Source of the DNA: Candidatus Omnitrophota bacterium
GTDB taxonomy: Bacteria; Omnitrophota; Gorgyraeia; Zapsychrales; Zapsychraceae
Direction of reading: 5' to 3'
Assembly (NCBI GenBank): GCA_018399915.1
Contig: JAGYNW010000002.1
Coordinates: 1-26,771 of the forward strand
Length of the DNA: 26,771 nucleotides
Shown here one piece after another: positions 1 through 8,761 of this stretch. Within the stretch, counting starts at the first letter, position 1; each line of letters begins with the position of its first letter. The notes under the pieces are model-generated. The model did not search any database and was not told where the DNA came from. It saw nothing but the letters and a program-made list of their open reading frames with translations. The position numbers and the translations under genes are program-made.

Positions 1-2
1 CG

Positions 3-335
3 ATTGGTCCGTATTCTTTGGTTACGCAACAGCCGTTAGGTGGAAAGGCCCATTTTGGTGGACAGCGTTTTGGGGAAATGGAAGTCTGGGCTCTTGAGGC
101 GTATGGCGCAGCGTATACTTTGCAGGAAATTTTAACAGTGAAAAGTGATGATGTTATGGGGAGAAGCCGGATGTATGAAGCTATTGTCAAAGGGCAACAA
201 AAGCTTACACCGGGAACCCCTGAATCCTTTAACGTTCTTGTCAAGGAGCTTCAAGGTTTGTGTTTGGATATTCAGATGATTAGAGCGAATGAAGAAAAAG
301 AAGAACCTTCATCTAAAATTCTTGAAAACTTATAA
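3..335 (+). CDS. rpoB: RNA polymerase beta subunit, C-terminal end (partial)
   Basis: This is the last 110 codons of rpoB; the rest lies upstream of the window. The protein is the beta subunit of RNA polymerase and forms the catalytic core with beta' and alpha. The reading frame is open from the window edge and begins IGPYSLVTQQPLGGKAHFGG, the near-invariant beta C-terminal region, followed by GQRFGEMEVWALEAYGAAYT, which packs against beta'. The final residues are a short charged tail (EEKEEPSSKILENL). The gene ends 26 bases before rpoC, as in the usual rpoBC operon. The TTG at position 18 lies inside the conserved region and is not a start. Confidence 0.98.
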   Translation: MGPYSLVTQQPLGGKAHFGGQRFGEMEVWALEAYGAAYTLQEILTVKSDDVMGRSRMYEAIVKGQQKLTPGTPESFNVLVKELQGLCLDIQMIRANEEKEEPSSKILENL

Positions 336-361
336 ATACAAAAAAGATAAGAAAAAAGATA

Positions 362-3300
362 ATGACAAAGAAAAAAGATGACATAAAGCAAAGAGACAGA
401 GTCGTAATCAAGATAGCGTCCCCTGATGTTATTCGTTCATGGTCATCAGGTGTCGTGAAAAAGGCAGAAACTCTTAATTACCGCACCTTGAAGCCGGAAA
501 AAGATGGTCTCTTTTGTGAAAAAATCTTTGGTCCTGTTCGTGATTGGGAGTGTAACTGCGGAAAATACAAGGGGATCAAATTTAAGGGGATTACGTGTGA
601 CCGCTGTGGGGTAACATGTACAAGGTCTTCCGTCCGACGAGAAAGGATGGGACATGTTGAGTTGGCCTGCCCGGTTACGCATATTTGGTTCTATAAAGCG
701 GTTCCAAGCAGACTATCCGCATTGATGCAGATCGGTCTTAAGGATTTAGAGAAGTTAATTTACTATGAAGAATATATTGTTGTCGATCCAGGAGATACTC
801 CATTAAAGAAAAGGCAGTTCCTTTTTGAAGATGAGTATCAAGAAGCCCTTGTCAAATATGGTGGGGCTTTTAAGGCTAAGATTGGTGCGGAGGCTGTAAG
901 AGAAATCCTTAAAGAACTGGATTTAAAAGATTTAAGCAAGAAACTTCGAAAAGATTTGGAAAAAGCCAATCCTTCCGGGACAAATGCTAAAAAGTTAGCC
1001 CGCACATTGAAAATTGTTGAAGATTTCCGGGCATCTGATAACCTCGCAGAGTGGATGGTTTTGGATGTATTGCCGGTAATCCCTCCGGATTTAAGGCCAT
1101 TAGTGCCTTTGGAGGGGGGACGGTTCGCTACGTCAGATTTGAATGACCTTTATCGCAGGGTGATCAATCGAAACAATCGATTGAAGAAATTAATGGATTT
1201 GAAGGCGCCAGAAATCATCTGTCGCAACGAAAAAAGAATGCTGCAAGAGGCGGTCGATGCTTTATTGGACAATGGAAGGCATGGCCGGCCAGTTTTAGGC
1301 TCTGGGAATAGACCGTTGAAATCATTATCGGATATGCTTAAGGGAAAGCAAGGTCGATTCCGCATGAACCTCCTGGGTAAGCGTGTTGATTATTCCGGAC
1401 GCTCAGTTATTGTTGTTGGGCCCGAGTTAAAACTTCATCAATGCGGGTTGCCCAAGAAAATGGCGCTTGAGCTTTTTGAGCCGTTTATTATCCGAAAGTT
1501 GAGAGAAAAAGGATTTGTACATACCATTAAAGGCGCAAAGCGGATGGTAGAAAGAGCCAAGGTAGAAGTTTGGGATATTTTAGACGAGGTTATAAAAGAT
1601 CATCCTATTATGTTGAACCGGGCGCCGACGCTGCATCGTTTGAGTATTCAATCGTTTTATCCAGTGCTTGTAGAGGGTAAGGCCATTAAATTGCATCCAC
1701 TGGTATGTGCTGCCTTTAACGCAGATTTTGATGGGGATCAAATGGCAGTTCATGTTCCTCTATCAATTGAAGCCCAAATTGAATGTCGCATTGAGTTATT
1801 ATCAATTAATAACTTATTTTCGCCTGCGGATGGAAGGCCGGTTGTCACCCCGTCTCAGGATGTTGTTTTGGGATTATATTATTTAACAAAAGAAGAGGAA
1901 AATCCACAAGAGGATAGTCGGATTTTTGGATGCAAGGATGAAGCGGTTATTGCCTATAATGACGGTTTTGTCAAGATGCATCAGAGGATAAAGTTAAAGA
2001 CAGATGATGTTGTTTGGGGAGAAGAAAAGCCTTCGTTGATTATTACTCAGGAAGAAGCTTTGAGTGAAGCCGAGAATGAGGGAGGGGATGAAACGACAGA
2101 ATCTAAACCGAAAAACAATATTATCGAGACAACGGTAGGTCGGGTACTTTTAAATGAATTGTTACCTGAGGGATACGGTTTTGTCAATGAATTATTGGAT
2201 AAGAAAAAAATTGGTGCGGTTATTTCTGATTGTCACAAAAGGTTTGGACAGAACGTCACAATTAAACTTTTGGATGACATGAAAGATTTCGGATTTGTGA
2301 ATGCAACTTTAGCGGGAATTTCTATCGGAATGGGAGATCTAACTATCCCAGATGAAAAAGCACAAATTTTAAAAAATTCTAAAGTCGAAATAAATAAGAT
2401 TAAAGAGCAGTACAGAAAAGGGATCATTACGGGCCGTGAAAGATATAACAAGATCATTGATGTCTGGACGCATACCACCGAGGTAATTTCTGATCTTGTT
2501 TTCAATCAAATGCATCCACTGAACCCCGTATGTATTATGGCAAATTCAGGCGCGCGTGGATCCCGTTTGCAGATACGTCAGTTGTCTGGAATGCGAGGAT
2601 TAATGGCGAAACCGTCAGGTGAGATTATAGAGAATCCTATTACCGCAAGTTTTCGTGAGGGCTTGACAGTTTTGGAATATTTTATTTCTACGCATGGCGC
2701 GCGTAAAGGTTTAGCGGATACCGCCTTAAAAACAGCGGATGCCGGTTATTTGACGCGCCGTTTGGTTGATGTCGCCCAAGAGATGGTTATTACTGAAGAT
2801 GATTGTAATACTTTGAATGGGATTACTGTTTCTGCGATCGTGGAAGGTGATGAGTTAGTTGTAAGTTTGAAAGAACGGATTATTGGTCGCGTAGCTTTAG
2901 ACAGTATCGTGGATATTGTTACTGATAGGAAAGTGGTCGAGGCCGGAGCGGTCATCGATGAAGAAACAGCCGAGTTTATTGAACATTTAGGAATTGAGAA
3001 GGTGCGTATCCGTAGCGTTCTTACCTGTGAGGCGGAAAGAGGCTTATGCGTCAAATGTTATGGGCGTAATTTAGCGACGCAGCGCTTGGTGGAAGTTGGC
3101 GAATCAGTCGGGACCATTGCCGCTCAAAGTATTGGCGAGCCGGGCACGCAGTTAACCATGCGCACGTTCCATATCGGTGGGACGGCAAGTAGAGCGATCG
3201 AACAGTCTTTTTACAAGGCAAAAAATAAAGGCTCGGTTAAATATCATCAATTGCGGGTGGTTGCCAAAGATAATGAGTTTATCGTCTTGAATCGTAATGG

Positions 3301-4495
3301 GTCGATTAGCATTAACAATGAATTCGGTAGAGAGTATGAAAGATATCAATTGCCACAGGGTGCCATTATTAAAGTCGCAGATGGCGAAACGGTAAAAAAA
3401 GATAGCATTTTTGTTTCTTGGGATCCCTATACGCTTCCGATCATCACGGAGGTTAAAGGTATCGTTAACTCCGAGGATCTTATCCCTGATGTCACTGTTC
3501 AGGAAGAGCATAATCCTGTAACCGGGATTGTTGAAAGAGTGGTTGTTGAACATAAACAGGAATTTCATCCTCAGATAATTATTACGGATGACAAGGAAGA
3601 GATTGTCGGGATTTATTCTATTCCGTTGGGGGCGCATATCCTTGTAAAGGATAAGCAAGTTGTGAAAGCCGGAGATTTGATGGCGAAGATCCCTCGGGGC
3701 ATAGGAAAAACCCGTGACATTACTGGTGGTCTTCCTCGTGTTGCAGAACTTTTTGAAGCCAGAAAACCGAAAGATCCTGCTATCATTAGTGAGATTGATG
3801 GTGTTGTAGAGTTTGGGGAAGATAAGAAGGGAAGAAGGACGATTATTGTAAAAAGCCCGACGGGTATGGCCTCCGAATACGCTATCCCGCATGGCAAACA
3901 TCCTAATGTTTATAAAGGGGACCGCGTTTTCGCCGGACAACAACTGACAGATGGCCCGGTCGTTCCCCATGATATTTTGAGGGTTTGCGGGGATAAGGTC
4001 CTTCAGGAATATTTATTGAATGAAGTCCAAGAGGTTTACCGTCTTCAGGGTGTTAGGATCAATGATAAGCATATCGAGCTTATTATTTCCCAAATGCTCA
4101 AAAAGGTAAAGATTGAGGATTCCGGCGATACAGATTTTCTTATCGGCGAACAAGTTAATCGCGTGGCTTTTAAAAAAGTTAACGATGCAATAATTAAGAA
4201 AAAAGGAAAGCCTGCAAAAGCAACGCCGTTGCTTTTAGGTATCACAAAGGTGTCTTTGACGACGGACAGTTTCATTTCATCCGCAAGTTTTCAAGAGACA
4301 ACGAGAGTCTTGACAGAGGCAGCCTCTTCTGGTAAAATCGATTTCCTTTGCGGCCTAAAAGAAAACGTAATTGTGGGTCATTTGATCCCTGCAGGTTCAG
4401 GTTTAAAACAATATAACGAAGTGGAAATGGTGAAATATGCCGACGATACAACAACTGATTCGGAAGTCGCGGATTCAGAAAAAGAAGAAAACTAA
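362..4495 (+). CDS. rpoC: RNA polymerase beta' subunit
   Basis: Catalytic beta' subunit of RNA polymerase, 1377 residues. Near the N-terminus is the zinc-binding CNCGKYKG...CDRCG motif. The catalytic motif NADFDGDQ starts at about residue 453, with the magnesium-binding aspartates at 455, 457 and 459. The bridge-helix region contains REGLTVLEYFISTHGARKG, and the second zinc cluster contains CEAERGLCVKC. The trigger loop (GTIAAQSIGEPGTQLTMRTF) is interrupted by a large insertion, roughly residues 945-1110, matching the SI3 position of E. coli. The C-terminus carries an acidic tail (DSEVADSEKEEN) whose codons overlap the start of rpsL by 59 bases. The ATG has only a purine-rich, AT-rich leader and no clear Shine-Dalgarno sequence. 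Identity is certain. Confidence 0.99.
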   Translation: MTKKKDDIKQRDRVVIKIASPDVIRSWSSGVVKKAETLNYRTLKPEKDGLFCEKIFGPVRDWECNCGKYKGIKFKGITCDRCGVTCTRSSVRRERMGHVELACPVTHIWFYKAVPSRLSALMQIGLKDLEKLIYYEEYIVVDPGDTPLKKRQFLFEDEYQEALVKYGGAFKAKIGAEAVREILKELDLKDLSKKLRKDLEKANPSGTNAKKLARTLKIVEDFRASDNLAEWMVLDVLPVIPPDLRPLVPLEGGRFATSDLNDLYRRVINRNNRLKKLMDLKAPEIICRNEKRMLQEAVDALLDNGRHGRPVLGSGNRPLKSLSDMLKGKQGRFRMNLLGKRVDYSGRSVIVVGPELKLHQCGLPKKMALELFEPFIIRKLREKGFVHTIKGAKRMVERAKVEVWDILDEVIKDHPIMLNRAPTLHRLSIQSFYPVLVEGKAIKLHPLVCAAFNADFDGDQMAVHVPLSIEAQIECRIELLSINNLFSPADGRPVVTPSQDVVLGLYYLTKEEENPQEDSRIFGCKDEAVIAYNDGFVKMHQRIKLKTDDVVWGEEKPSLIITQEEALSEAENEGGDETTESKPKNNIIETTVGRVLLNELLPEGYGFVNELLDKKKIGAVISDCHKRFGQNVTIKLLDDMKDFGFVNATLAGISIGMGDLTIPDEKAQILKNSKVEINKIKEQYRKGIITGRERYNKIIDVWTHTTEVISDLVFNQMHPLNPVCIMANSGARGSRLQIRQLSGMRGLMAKPSGEIIENPITASFREGLTVLEYFISTHGARKGLADTALKTADAGYLTRRLVDVAQEMVITEDDCNTLNGITVSAIVEGDELVVSLKERIIGRVALDSIVDIVTDRKVVEAGAVIDEETAEFIEHLGIEKVRIRSVLTCEAERGLCVKCYGRNLATQRLVEVGESVGTIAAQSIGEPGTQLTMRTFHIGGTASRAIEQSFYKAKNKGSVKYHQLRVVAKDNEFIVLNRNGSISINNEFGREYERYQLPQGAIIKVADGETVKKDSIFVSWDPYTLPIITEVKGIVNSEDLIPDVTVQEEHNPVTGIVERVVVEHKQEFHPQIIITDDKEEIVGIYSIPLGAHILVKDKQVVKAGDLMAKIPRGIGKTRDITGGLPRVAELFEARKPKDPAIISEIDGVVEFGEDKKGRRTIIVKSPTGMASEYAIPHGKHPNVYKGDRVFAGQQLTDGPVVPHDILRVCGDKVLQEYLLNEVQEVYRLQGVRINDKHIELIISQMLKKVKIEDSGDTDFLIGEQVNRVAFKKVNDAIIKKKGKPAKATPLLLGITKVSLTTDSFISSASFQETTRVLTEAASSGKIDFLCGLKENVIVGHLIPAGSGLKQYNEVEMVKYADDTTTDSEVADSEKEEN

Positions 4496-4811
4496 ATCTC
4501 CTGCTTTACAGAATTGCCCTTTTCGAAGGGGAGTATGTCTTCAGGTAAAAACGATGACGCCAAAAAAACCGAACTCGGCGTTACGAAAAATCGCTAGGGT
4601 GCGGCTTTCAAATAAATTTGAAGTTACCTCCTACATACCGGGGGAAGGACATAATCTACAAGAACACTCTATTGTGTTAGTTCGAGGCGGTAGAGTCAAG
4701 GACCTCCCGGGGGTTCGTTACCACATAGTTCGTGGCACACTGGATACGGCAGGAGTCAGCAAAAGAAAAAAATCACGTTCTAAATATGGGACAAGAAGGG
4801 AAGAAAAATAA
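4437..4811 (+). CDS. rpsL: Ribosomal protein S12
   Basis: Small-subunit protein at the decoding centre, 124 residues, the normal family length. The N-terminus MPTIQQLIRKSR aligns with the canonical S12 start, so the ATG is well supported even though it lies inside rpoC. The loop TPKKPNSALRK (Lys43) and RGGRVKDLPG (Lys88, Asp89) are intact. These are the positions changed in streptomycin-resistant mutants, and Asp89 is the residue methylthiolated by RimO where that enzyme exists. The first 20 or so codons are read in a different frame from the RpoC tail. rpsG follows after 2 bases. Only a weak purine stretch precedes the start, so coupling to rpoC translation is plausible. Confidence 0.98.
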   Translation: MPTIQQLIRKSRIQKKKKTKSPALQNCPFRRGVCLQVKTMTPKKPNSALRKIARVRLSNKFEVTSYIPGEGHNLQEHSIVLVRGGRVKDLPGVRYHIVRGTLDTAGVSKRKKSRSKYGTRREEK

Positions 4812-4813
4812 AA

Positions 4814-5284
4814 ATGAGAAGACGTTCAGCGGAAAAAAGACCTTTAGCAGGTGACCCAAAGTATAACAGTCAATTAATAAGCAAATTTATTAATAATGTT
4901 ATGTACAAGGGGGAAAAGACAATTGCTGAGAATATCGTTTACTCTGCCATTGATATATTAGAGAAGAAGGCACAGGAAAACAATGCTTTAAAAGCTTTCA
5001 ATAAGGCGATCGACAATGTGCGTCCGCGGTTGGAAGTTAAAGCCAGAAGGCTTGGTGGGGCAACCTATCAGGTGCCTGTAGAGGTGCAGGTGGCAAGGGG
5101 AAACGCTTTGGCCATGCGTTGGATCCGGGACTTTGCTCGCAAGAAAAAAGGCCGACCGATGAATGTGAAGTTAGCTGATGAATTGTTAGCGGCTTATAAT
5201 GGAGAAGGTGCTGCGGTCAAAAAACGGGATGATACGCATAAAATGGCAGAAGCCAATAAAGCGTTCTCACATTTAAAATGGTAA
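4814..5284 (+). CDS. rpsG: Ribosomal protein S7
   Basis: Primary 16S rRNA-binding protein that nucleates the 30S head, 156 residues, standard length. It starts MRRRSAEKRPLAGDPKYNS and contains the family motifs GGATYQVPVEV and ALAMRWIRDFARKK. The C-terminal HKMAEANKAFSHLKW is the conserved end that contacts E-site tRNA. The start lies 2 bases after the rpsL stop, with AGGGAAG about 11 bases upstream. In E. coli a roughly 100-base rpsL-rpsG spacer carries the S7 autoregulatory site; that spacer is absent here. An 89-base spacer with a hairpin follows the gene. Confidence 0.98.
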   Translation: MRRRSAEKRPLAGDPKYNSQLISKFINNVMYKGEKTIAENIVYSAIDILEKKAQENNALKAFNKAIDNVRPRLEVKARRLGGATYQVPVEVQVARGNALAMRWIRDFARKKKGRPMNVKLADELLAAYNGEGAAVKKRDDTHKMAEANKAFSHLKW

Positions 5285-5295
5285 AAAAACACACT

Positions 5296-5329
5296 CCCAA
5301 CTCTTCTTGTTTCTTTAAGGATAGTTGGG
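5296..5329 (+). promoter_or_regulatory. Hairpin in rpsG-fusA spacer
   Basis: CCCAACT (5296-5302) can pair perfectly with AGTTGGG (5323-5329) around a 20-base loop. ACT just before the left arm can extend the stem with AGT on the right side across a 2-base bulge. No run of T follows, so it is not a classical intrinsic terminator. It may be an RNA-processing or regulatory structure between S7 and EF-G. The 7-bp match is visible; the role is inferred. Confidence 0.4.
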
Positions 5330-5373
5330 ATAGTTATTAATAAATAATAGTACATCTAGATAAAGACGAAAAA

Positions 5374-7467
5374 ATGTCAGATATAGGTTTAAAAGATTGT
5401 AGAAACATTGGGATTATCGCCCACATTGATGCCGGTAAGACAACAACCACCGAAAGGATTTTGTTTTACGCTGGCGTTATTCATAAAATGGGTACGGTCG
5501 ATGAAGGTAATGCTACGATGGATTGGATGGCTCAAGAGCAAGAAAGAGGTATTACGATCACTTCTGCAAATACGACTTGTTTTTGGAATGATAAAAAGAT
5601 CAATATTATCGATACCCCGGGACACGTGGATTTTACTATTGAGGTGGAACGTTCCTTGAAAGTATTGGATGGCGCGGTCGTAGTTTTATGTGCGACAAGT
5701 GGCGTCCAGTCGCAGACAGAGACAGTGTGGAGGCAAGCTGATAGGTATCAAGTCCCTAGGATTGCTTTTATTAACAAAATAGACAGGCTTGGGGCCAATT
5801 ATCAGAATGTTGTTTCACAAATAAGGGACAGATTAGGTTGTAACGCGGCTCCGATTCAAATTTTAGATGGTACGGAAGAAGACTTTAAAGGCATTGTTGA
5901 TATTGTTGATAACAAATACTATGTATATGAAGATGAACAGGGCAGTAAGATTAAGATTTCGGATGTGCCCGAGTATTTAAAAGATAAAGTACAAGAGGCT
6001 CGGCACGATTTATTTGAAAAACTTGCGGATGCCGATGATATGATTATGGAAAGATTTCTGGAAGAGCAGGAAATCAGCACACAAGAGATCAAAGAGGCAA
6101 TTCGTAAAAGCGTTATTGCTAACACCTTTATGCCAGTCCTGATAGGTACCGCTTTAAGGAACCGGGGGGTACAGTTATTGCTTAACGCGGCATGTGATTA
6201 CTTGCCTTCACCTTTAGATGTGCCTCCAGTTTGGGGCATTGATCCTAAGAGCGAGGAAGAAATTAAACGGCCGACAGATGTTAAAGCGCCTTTCAGCGGA
6301 CTGATTTTCAAGGTTGCGACAGATCCTTATGTTGGGAAATTATTTTACACGCGTGTTTACTCCGGGTCTATTGGTTCGGGTGAACAGGTATATAATTCTA
6401 CGAATAAAACCAAAGAAAGATTGGCCAAGATCGTTGTCATGCATTCGAATAAACAGGTTATCGCCCAAAAGGCTTCAGCCGGAGAGATCGTTGCATTGGT
6501 TGGATTAAAAGGCGCTAAATCCGGGGACAGCATTTGTGATCAGGACCACCCTATTATTATTGAAAATATGCGTATTCCTGAACCTGTTGTTTCGATGTCA
6601 ATAGAACCAAAAACAAAGGCAGATCAGGACAAGTTAGGATTGACCTTAAGAAAATTCTTGGATGAGGATCCTTCCTTGAGAGTTAACTACGATCAAGATA
6701 CTGCACAAACGATTATTTCCGGTATGGGTGAATTGCATCTAGATATTATTATTGATCGCATGAAAAGAGAGTTCAATTTGGAAACTGACATTGGTCGACC
6801 TCAAGTCGCCTATAAAGAAACCATTCAGGGCAAGGCAATGGGAATTACGGGTAAGTTTATTTCGCAAAGCGGTGGGCGTGGTCAGTACGGTCACGTTGTC
6901 ATCAATGTCGAACCTGCAGAAAACCGGGGAGAAGGTGTTGTTTTTGTCGATAAGATCAGAGGAGGCTCTATTCCTCGAGAGTATATACCTGCGGTAAAAA
7001 AAGGTATTGATTCTGGCGCATTAAATGGTATACTTGCTGGATATCCTGTAACCGATATTGTAGTTACTTTAGTAGATGGATCCTTTCATGAAGTAGATTC
7101 AAGTGAATTAGCCTTTCAATTGGCGGCTAAAATCGCCCTTAAAGAAGCCCTTGCAAAAGGGGGATCAGTTTTCTTGGAACCGGTTATGGATCTCGAGTTA
7201 ACATCCCCGGAGGAATTCATGGGTGCGCTTTTAGGCGATCTAAATACAAGGAGAGCGAAGATCGTAAATTTGGGAACCCAAGGGACTTTAAAAACCGCAC
7301 GATGTGAGGTTCCTTTGGCAGAGATGTTTAATTACGCGAATACATCTCGTTCTTTGACTCAGGGGAGGGCTTCTTTTGCGATGGAGCCGGCTTTTTATGC
7401 GGAAGTACCAAAGTATGTCGCCGATAAAATCATCGGGGCAAGAGAGTCGTTACTCGCAAAGAAGTAA
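5374..7467 (+). CDS. fusA: Translation elongation factor G
   Basis: GTPase that drives ribosomal translocation and, with RRF, subunit recycling; 697 residues, the usual length. The G domain shows the P-loop AHIDAGKT (residues 16-23), the switch II motif DTPGHVDF (about residue 80) and the base-recognition motif NKIDRLG (about 136). Domain II follows, then domain III with GMGELHLDI, then domain IV with GGRGQYGHVV, whose tip reaches the decoding centre. The C-terminal domain V ends with a short AKK. The ATG is preceded by GACGAAAAA rather than a good Shine-Dalgarno sequence. Its place between rpsG and tuf is the classical str arrangement. The sequence fits the housekeeping EF-G rather than a paralogue. 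Confidence 0.99.
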   Translation: MSDIGLKDCRNIGIIAHIDAGKTTTTERILFYAGVIHKMGTVDEGNATMDWMAQEQERGITITSANTTCFWNDKKINIIDTPGHVDFTIEVERSLKVLDGAVVVLCATSGVQSQTETVWRQADRYQVPRIAFINKIDRLGANYQNVVSQIRDRLGCNAAPIQILDGTEEDFKGIVDIVDNKYYVYEDEQGSKIKISDVPEYLKDKVQEARHDLFEKLADADDMIMERFLEEQEISTQEIKEAIRKSVIANTFMPVLIGTALRNRGVQLLLNAACDYLPSPLDVPPVWGIDPKSEEEIKRPTDVKAPFSGLIFKVATDPYVGKLFYTRVYSGSIGSGEQVYNSTNKTKERLAKIVVMHSNKQVIAQKASAGEIVALVGLKGAKSGDSICDQDHPIIIENMRIPEPVVSMSIEPKTKADQDKLGLTLRKFLDEDPSLRVNYDQDTAQTIISGMGELHLDIIIDRMKREFNLETDIGRPQVAYKETIQGKAMGITGKFISQSGGRGQYGHVVINVEPAENRGEGVVFVDKIRGGSIPREYIPAVKKGIDSGALNGILAGYPVTDIVVTLVDGSFHEVDSSELAFQLAAKIALKEALAKGGSVFLEPVMDLELTSPEEFMGALLGDLNTRRAKIVNLGTQGTLKTARCEVPLAEMFNYANTSRSLTQGRASFAMEPAFYAEVPKYVADKIIGARESLLAKK

Positions 7468-7518
7468 AAGTTATTTTAAAATAAACAAGAGAATTTGTAA
7501 AATTTGTTATATTCAAAA

Positions 7519-7526
7519 AAAGGAGG
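7519..7526 (+). promoter_or_regulatory. Strong Shine-Dalgarno site of tuf
   Basis: AAAGGAGG ends 6 bases before the tuf ATG, one of the best ribosome-binding sites in the window and appropriate for one of the most abundant proteins in the cell. The rest of the 65-base spacer is very AT-rich, and no convincing -35/-10 pair was found in it. Confidence 0.8.
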
Positions 7527-7532
7527 CATTTT

Positions 7533-8726
7533 ATGGCTAAGGAAAAATTTGTACGTAACAAGCCGCATATGAATATTGGTACAATCGGCCACGTTGATCA
7601 CGGAAAAACTACATTAAGCGCAGCGATTACTATGTTATTAGCGAAAAAAGGTTTTGCCCAAGAGCGTTCATATGATTCGATTGACAATGCTCCGGAAGAA
7701 AAGGAACGCGGCGTTACTATTAATATTGCTCACCTTGAGTATGAAACAGATAAAAGACATTACGCTCATATTGATTGTCCTGGTCACGCTGATTACATTA
7801 AAAATATGATCACAGGTGCGGCTCAGATGGATGGAGCGATTTTGGTTGTATCCGCTGCTGATGGTGCTATGCCTCAAACTAAAGAGCATATCCTTTTAGC
7901 CCGCCAGGTAAATGTTCCTTCTTTGGTTGTTTTTATGAACAAATGCGACCAAGTAGAAGATAAAGAGCTTCTTGAATTAGTTGAAATGGAATTGAGGGAG
8001 TTGTTATCAAAATATCAATATGATGGAGATAATACTCCGATCATCCAGGGAAGTGCTTTGGATGCTTTGAACAATTTGGAAGATGAAGCTAAGACCAAAT
8101 GTATTCTTGATCTTATGCAGGCGGTTGATGATTTTATTCCAGAACCTGTCAGGGATCTAGATAAGCCGTTTTTGATGGCTATAGAGGACGTATTTTCGAT
8201 TTCCGGAAGAGGAACTGTTGCTACCGGAAGAATTGAAAGAGGTAAGGTTAAGGTTGGAGAAGAAATTGAGATCGTCGGAGTCAAAAAGGATATCATGAAA
8301 ACAGTTGTGACCGGTGTTGAGATGTTTAGAAAAGAGATGGAAGAAGGTCAAGCTGGAGATAATGTCGGGCTTTTGTTAAGAGGAATTGCTAAGGAAGATA
8401 TCGAAAGAGGACAAGTTTTGGCCAAGACAGGATCGATTACTCCGCATACCAAATTCAAGGCAAAAGCATATGTTTTAAAGAAAGAAGAAGGTGGACGCCA
8501 TACGCCGTTTTTTAAAGGCTATAGACCGCAATTTTATTTCAGAACAACCGATGTGACTGGAACAGCGATTTTACCTGACGGCGTTGAAATGTGTATGCCT
8601 GGTGACAATGTTGAAATGACAGTTGAACTTATTCAGCCGATCGCGATTGAAAAAGAATTGCGTTTCGCTATCCGTGAAGGCGGCCGAACCGTAGGTGCCG
8701 GCGTCATTCATGAGGTTATTGAATAA
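7533..8726 (+). CDS. tuf: Translation elongation factor Tu
   Basis: GTPase that delivers aminoacyl-tRNA to the ribosomal A site, 397 residues, full length. It has the P-loop GHVDHGKT (residues 19-26), the switch II motif DCPGHADY, the NKCD base-recognition motif and GSALDAL (G5 region). Domain II contains VFSISGRGTVATGRIERG, and domain III contains GRHTPFFKGYRPQFYFRTTD. The C-terminus REGGRTVGAGVIHEV is canonical. The start is fixed by the strong Shine-Dalgarno site and the standard MAKEKFVRNKPHMNIGTIGH opening. It is followed 35 bases later by rpsJ, so the str and S10 blocks appear fused into one transcription path. Whether a second tuf copy exists elsewhere cannot be seen. Confidence 0.99.
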   Translation: MAKEKFVRNKPHMNIGTIGHVDHGKTTLSAAITMLLAKKGFAQERSYDSIDNAPEEKERGVTINIAHLEYETDKRHYAHIDCPGHADYIKNMITGAAQMDGAILVVSAADGAMPQTKEHILLARQVNVPSLVVFMNKCDQVEDKELLELVEMELRELLSKYQYDGDNTPIIQGSALDALNNLEDEAKTKCILDLMQAVDDFIPEPVRDLDKPFLMAIEDVFSISGRGTVATGRIERGKVKVGEEIEIVGVKKDIMKTVVTGVEMFRKEMEEGQAGDNVGLLLRGIAKEDIERGQVLAKTGSITPHTKFKAKAYVLKKEEGGRHTPFFKGYRPQFYFRTTDVTGTAILPDGVEMCMPGDNVEMTVELIQPIAIEKELRFAIREGGRTVGAGVIHEVIE

Positions 8727-8761
8727 GAAAAGGCCGTTATTACTTAAGGAACAAAGAAATA

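Noticed and set aside
3152..3970. 272-codon open frame on the minus strand
   Set aside because: It lies wholly inside rpoC, antisense to the certain beta' reading, and its translation resembles no family; stop-free antisense frames are expected opposite a long gene.
4437..4495. rpoC/rpsL overlap as a sequencing frameshift
   Set aside because: Both frames read well: RpoC keeps a coherent acidic tail to a stop and S12 starts exactly at its family start; an error cannot be excluded but is not needed.
7471..7484. Perfect 14-base AT palindrome before tuf
   Set aside because: TTATTTTAAAATAA contains only A and T, has no loop and no T-run; likely chance in an AT-rich spacer.
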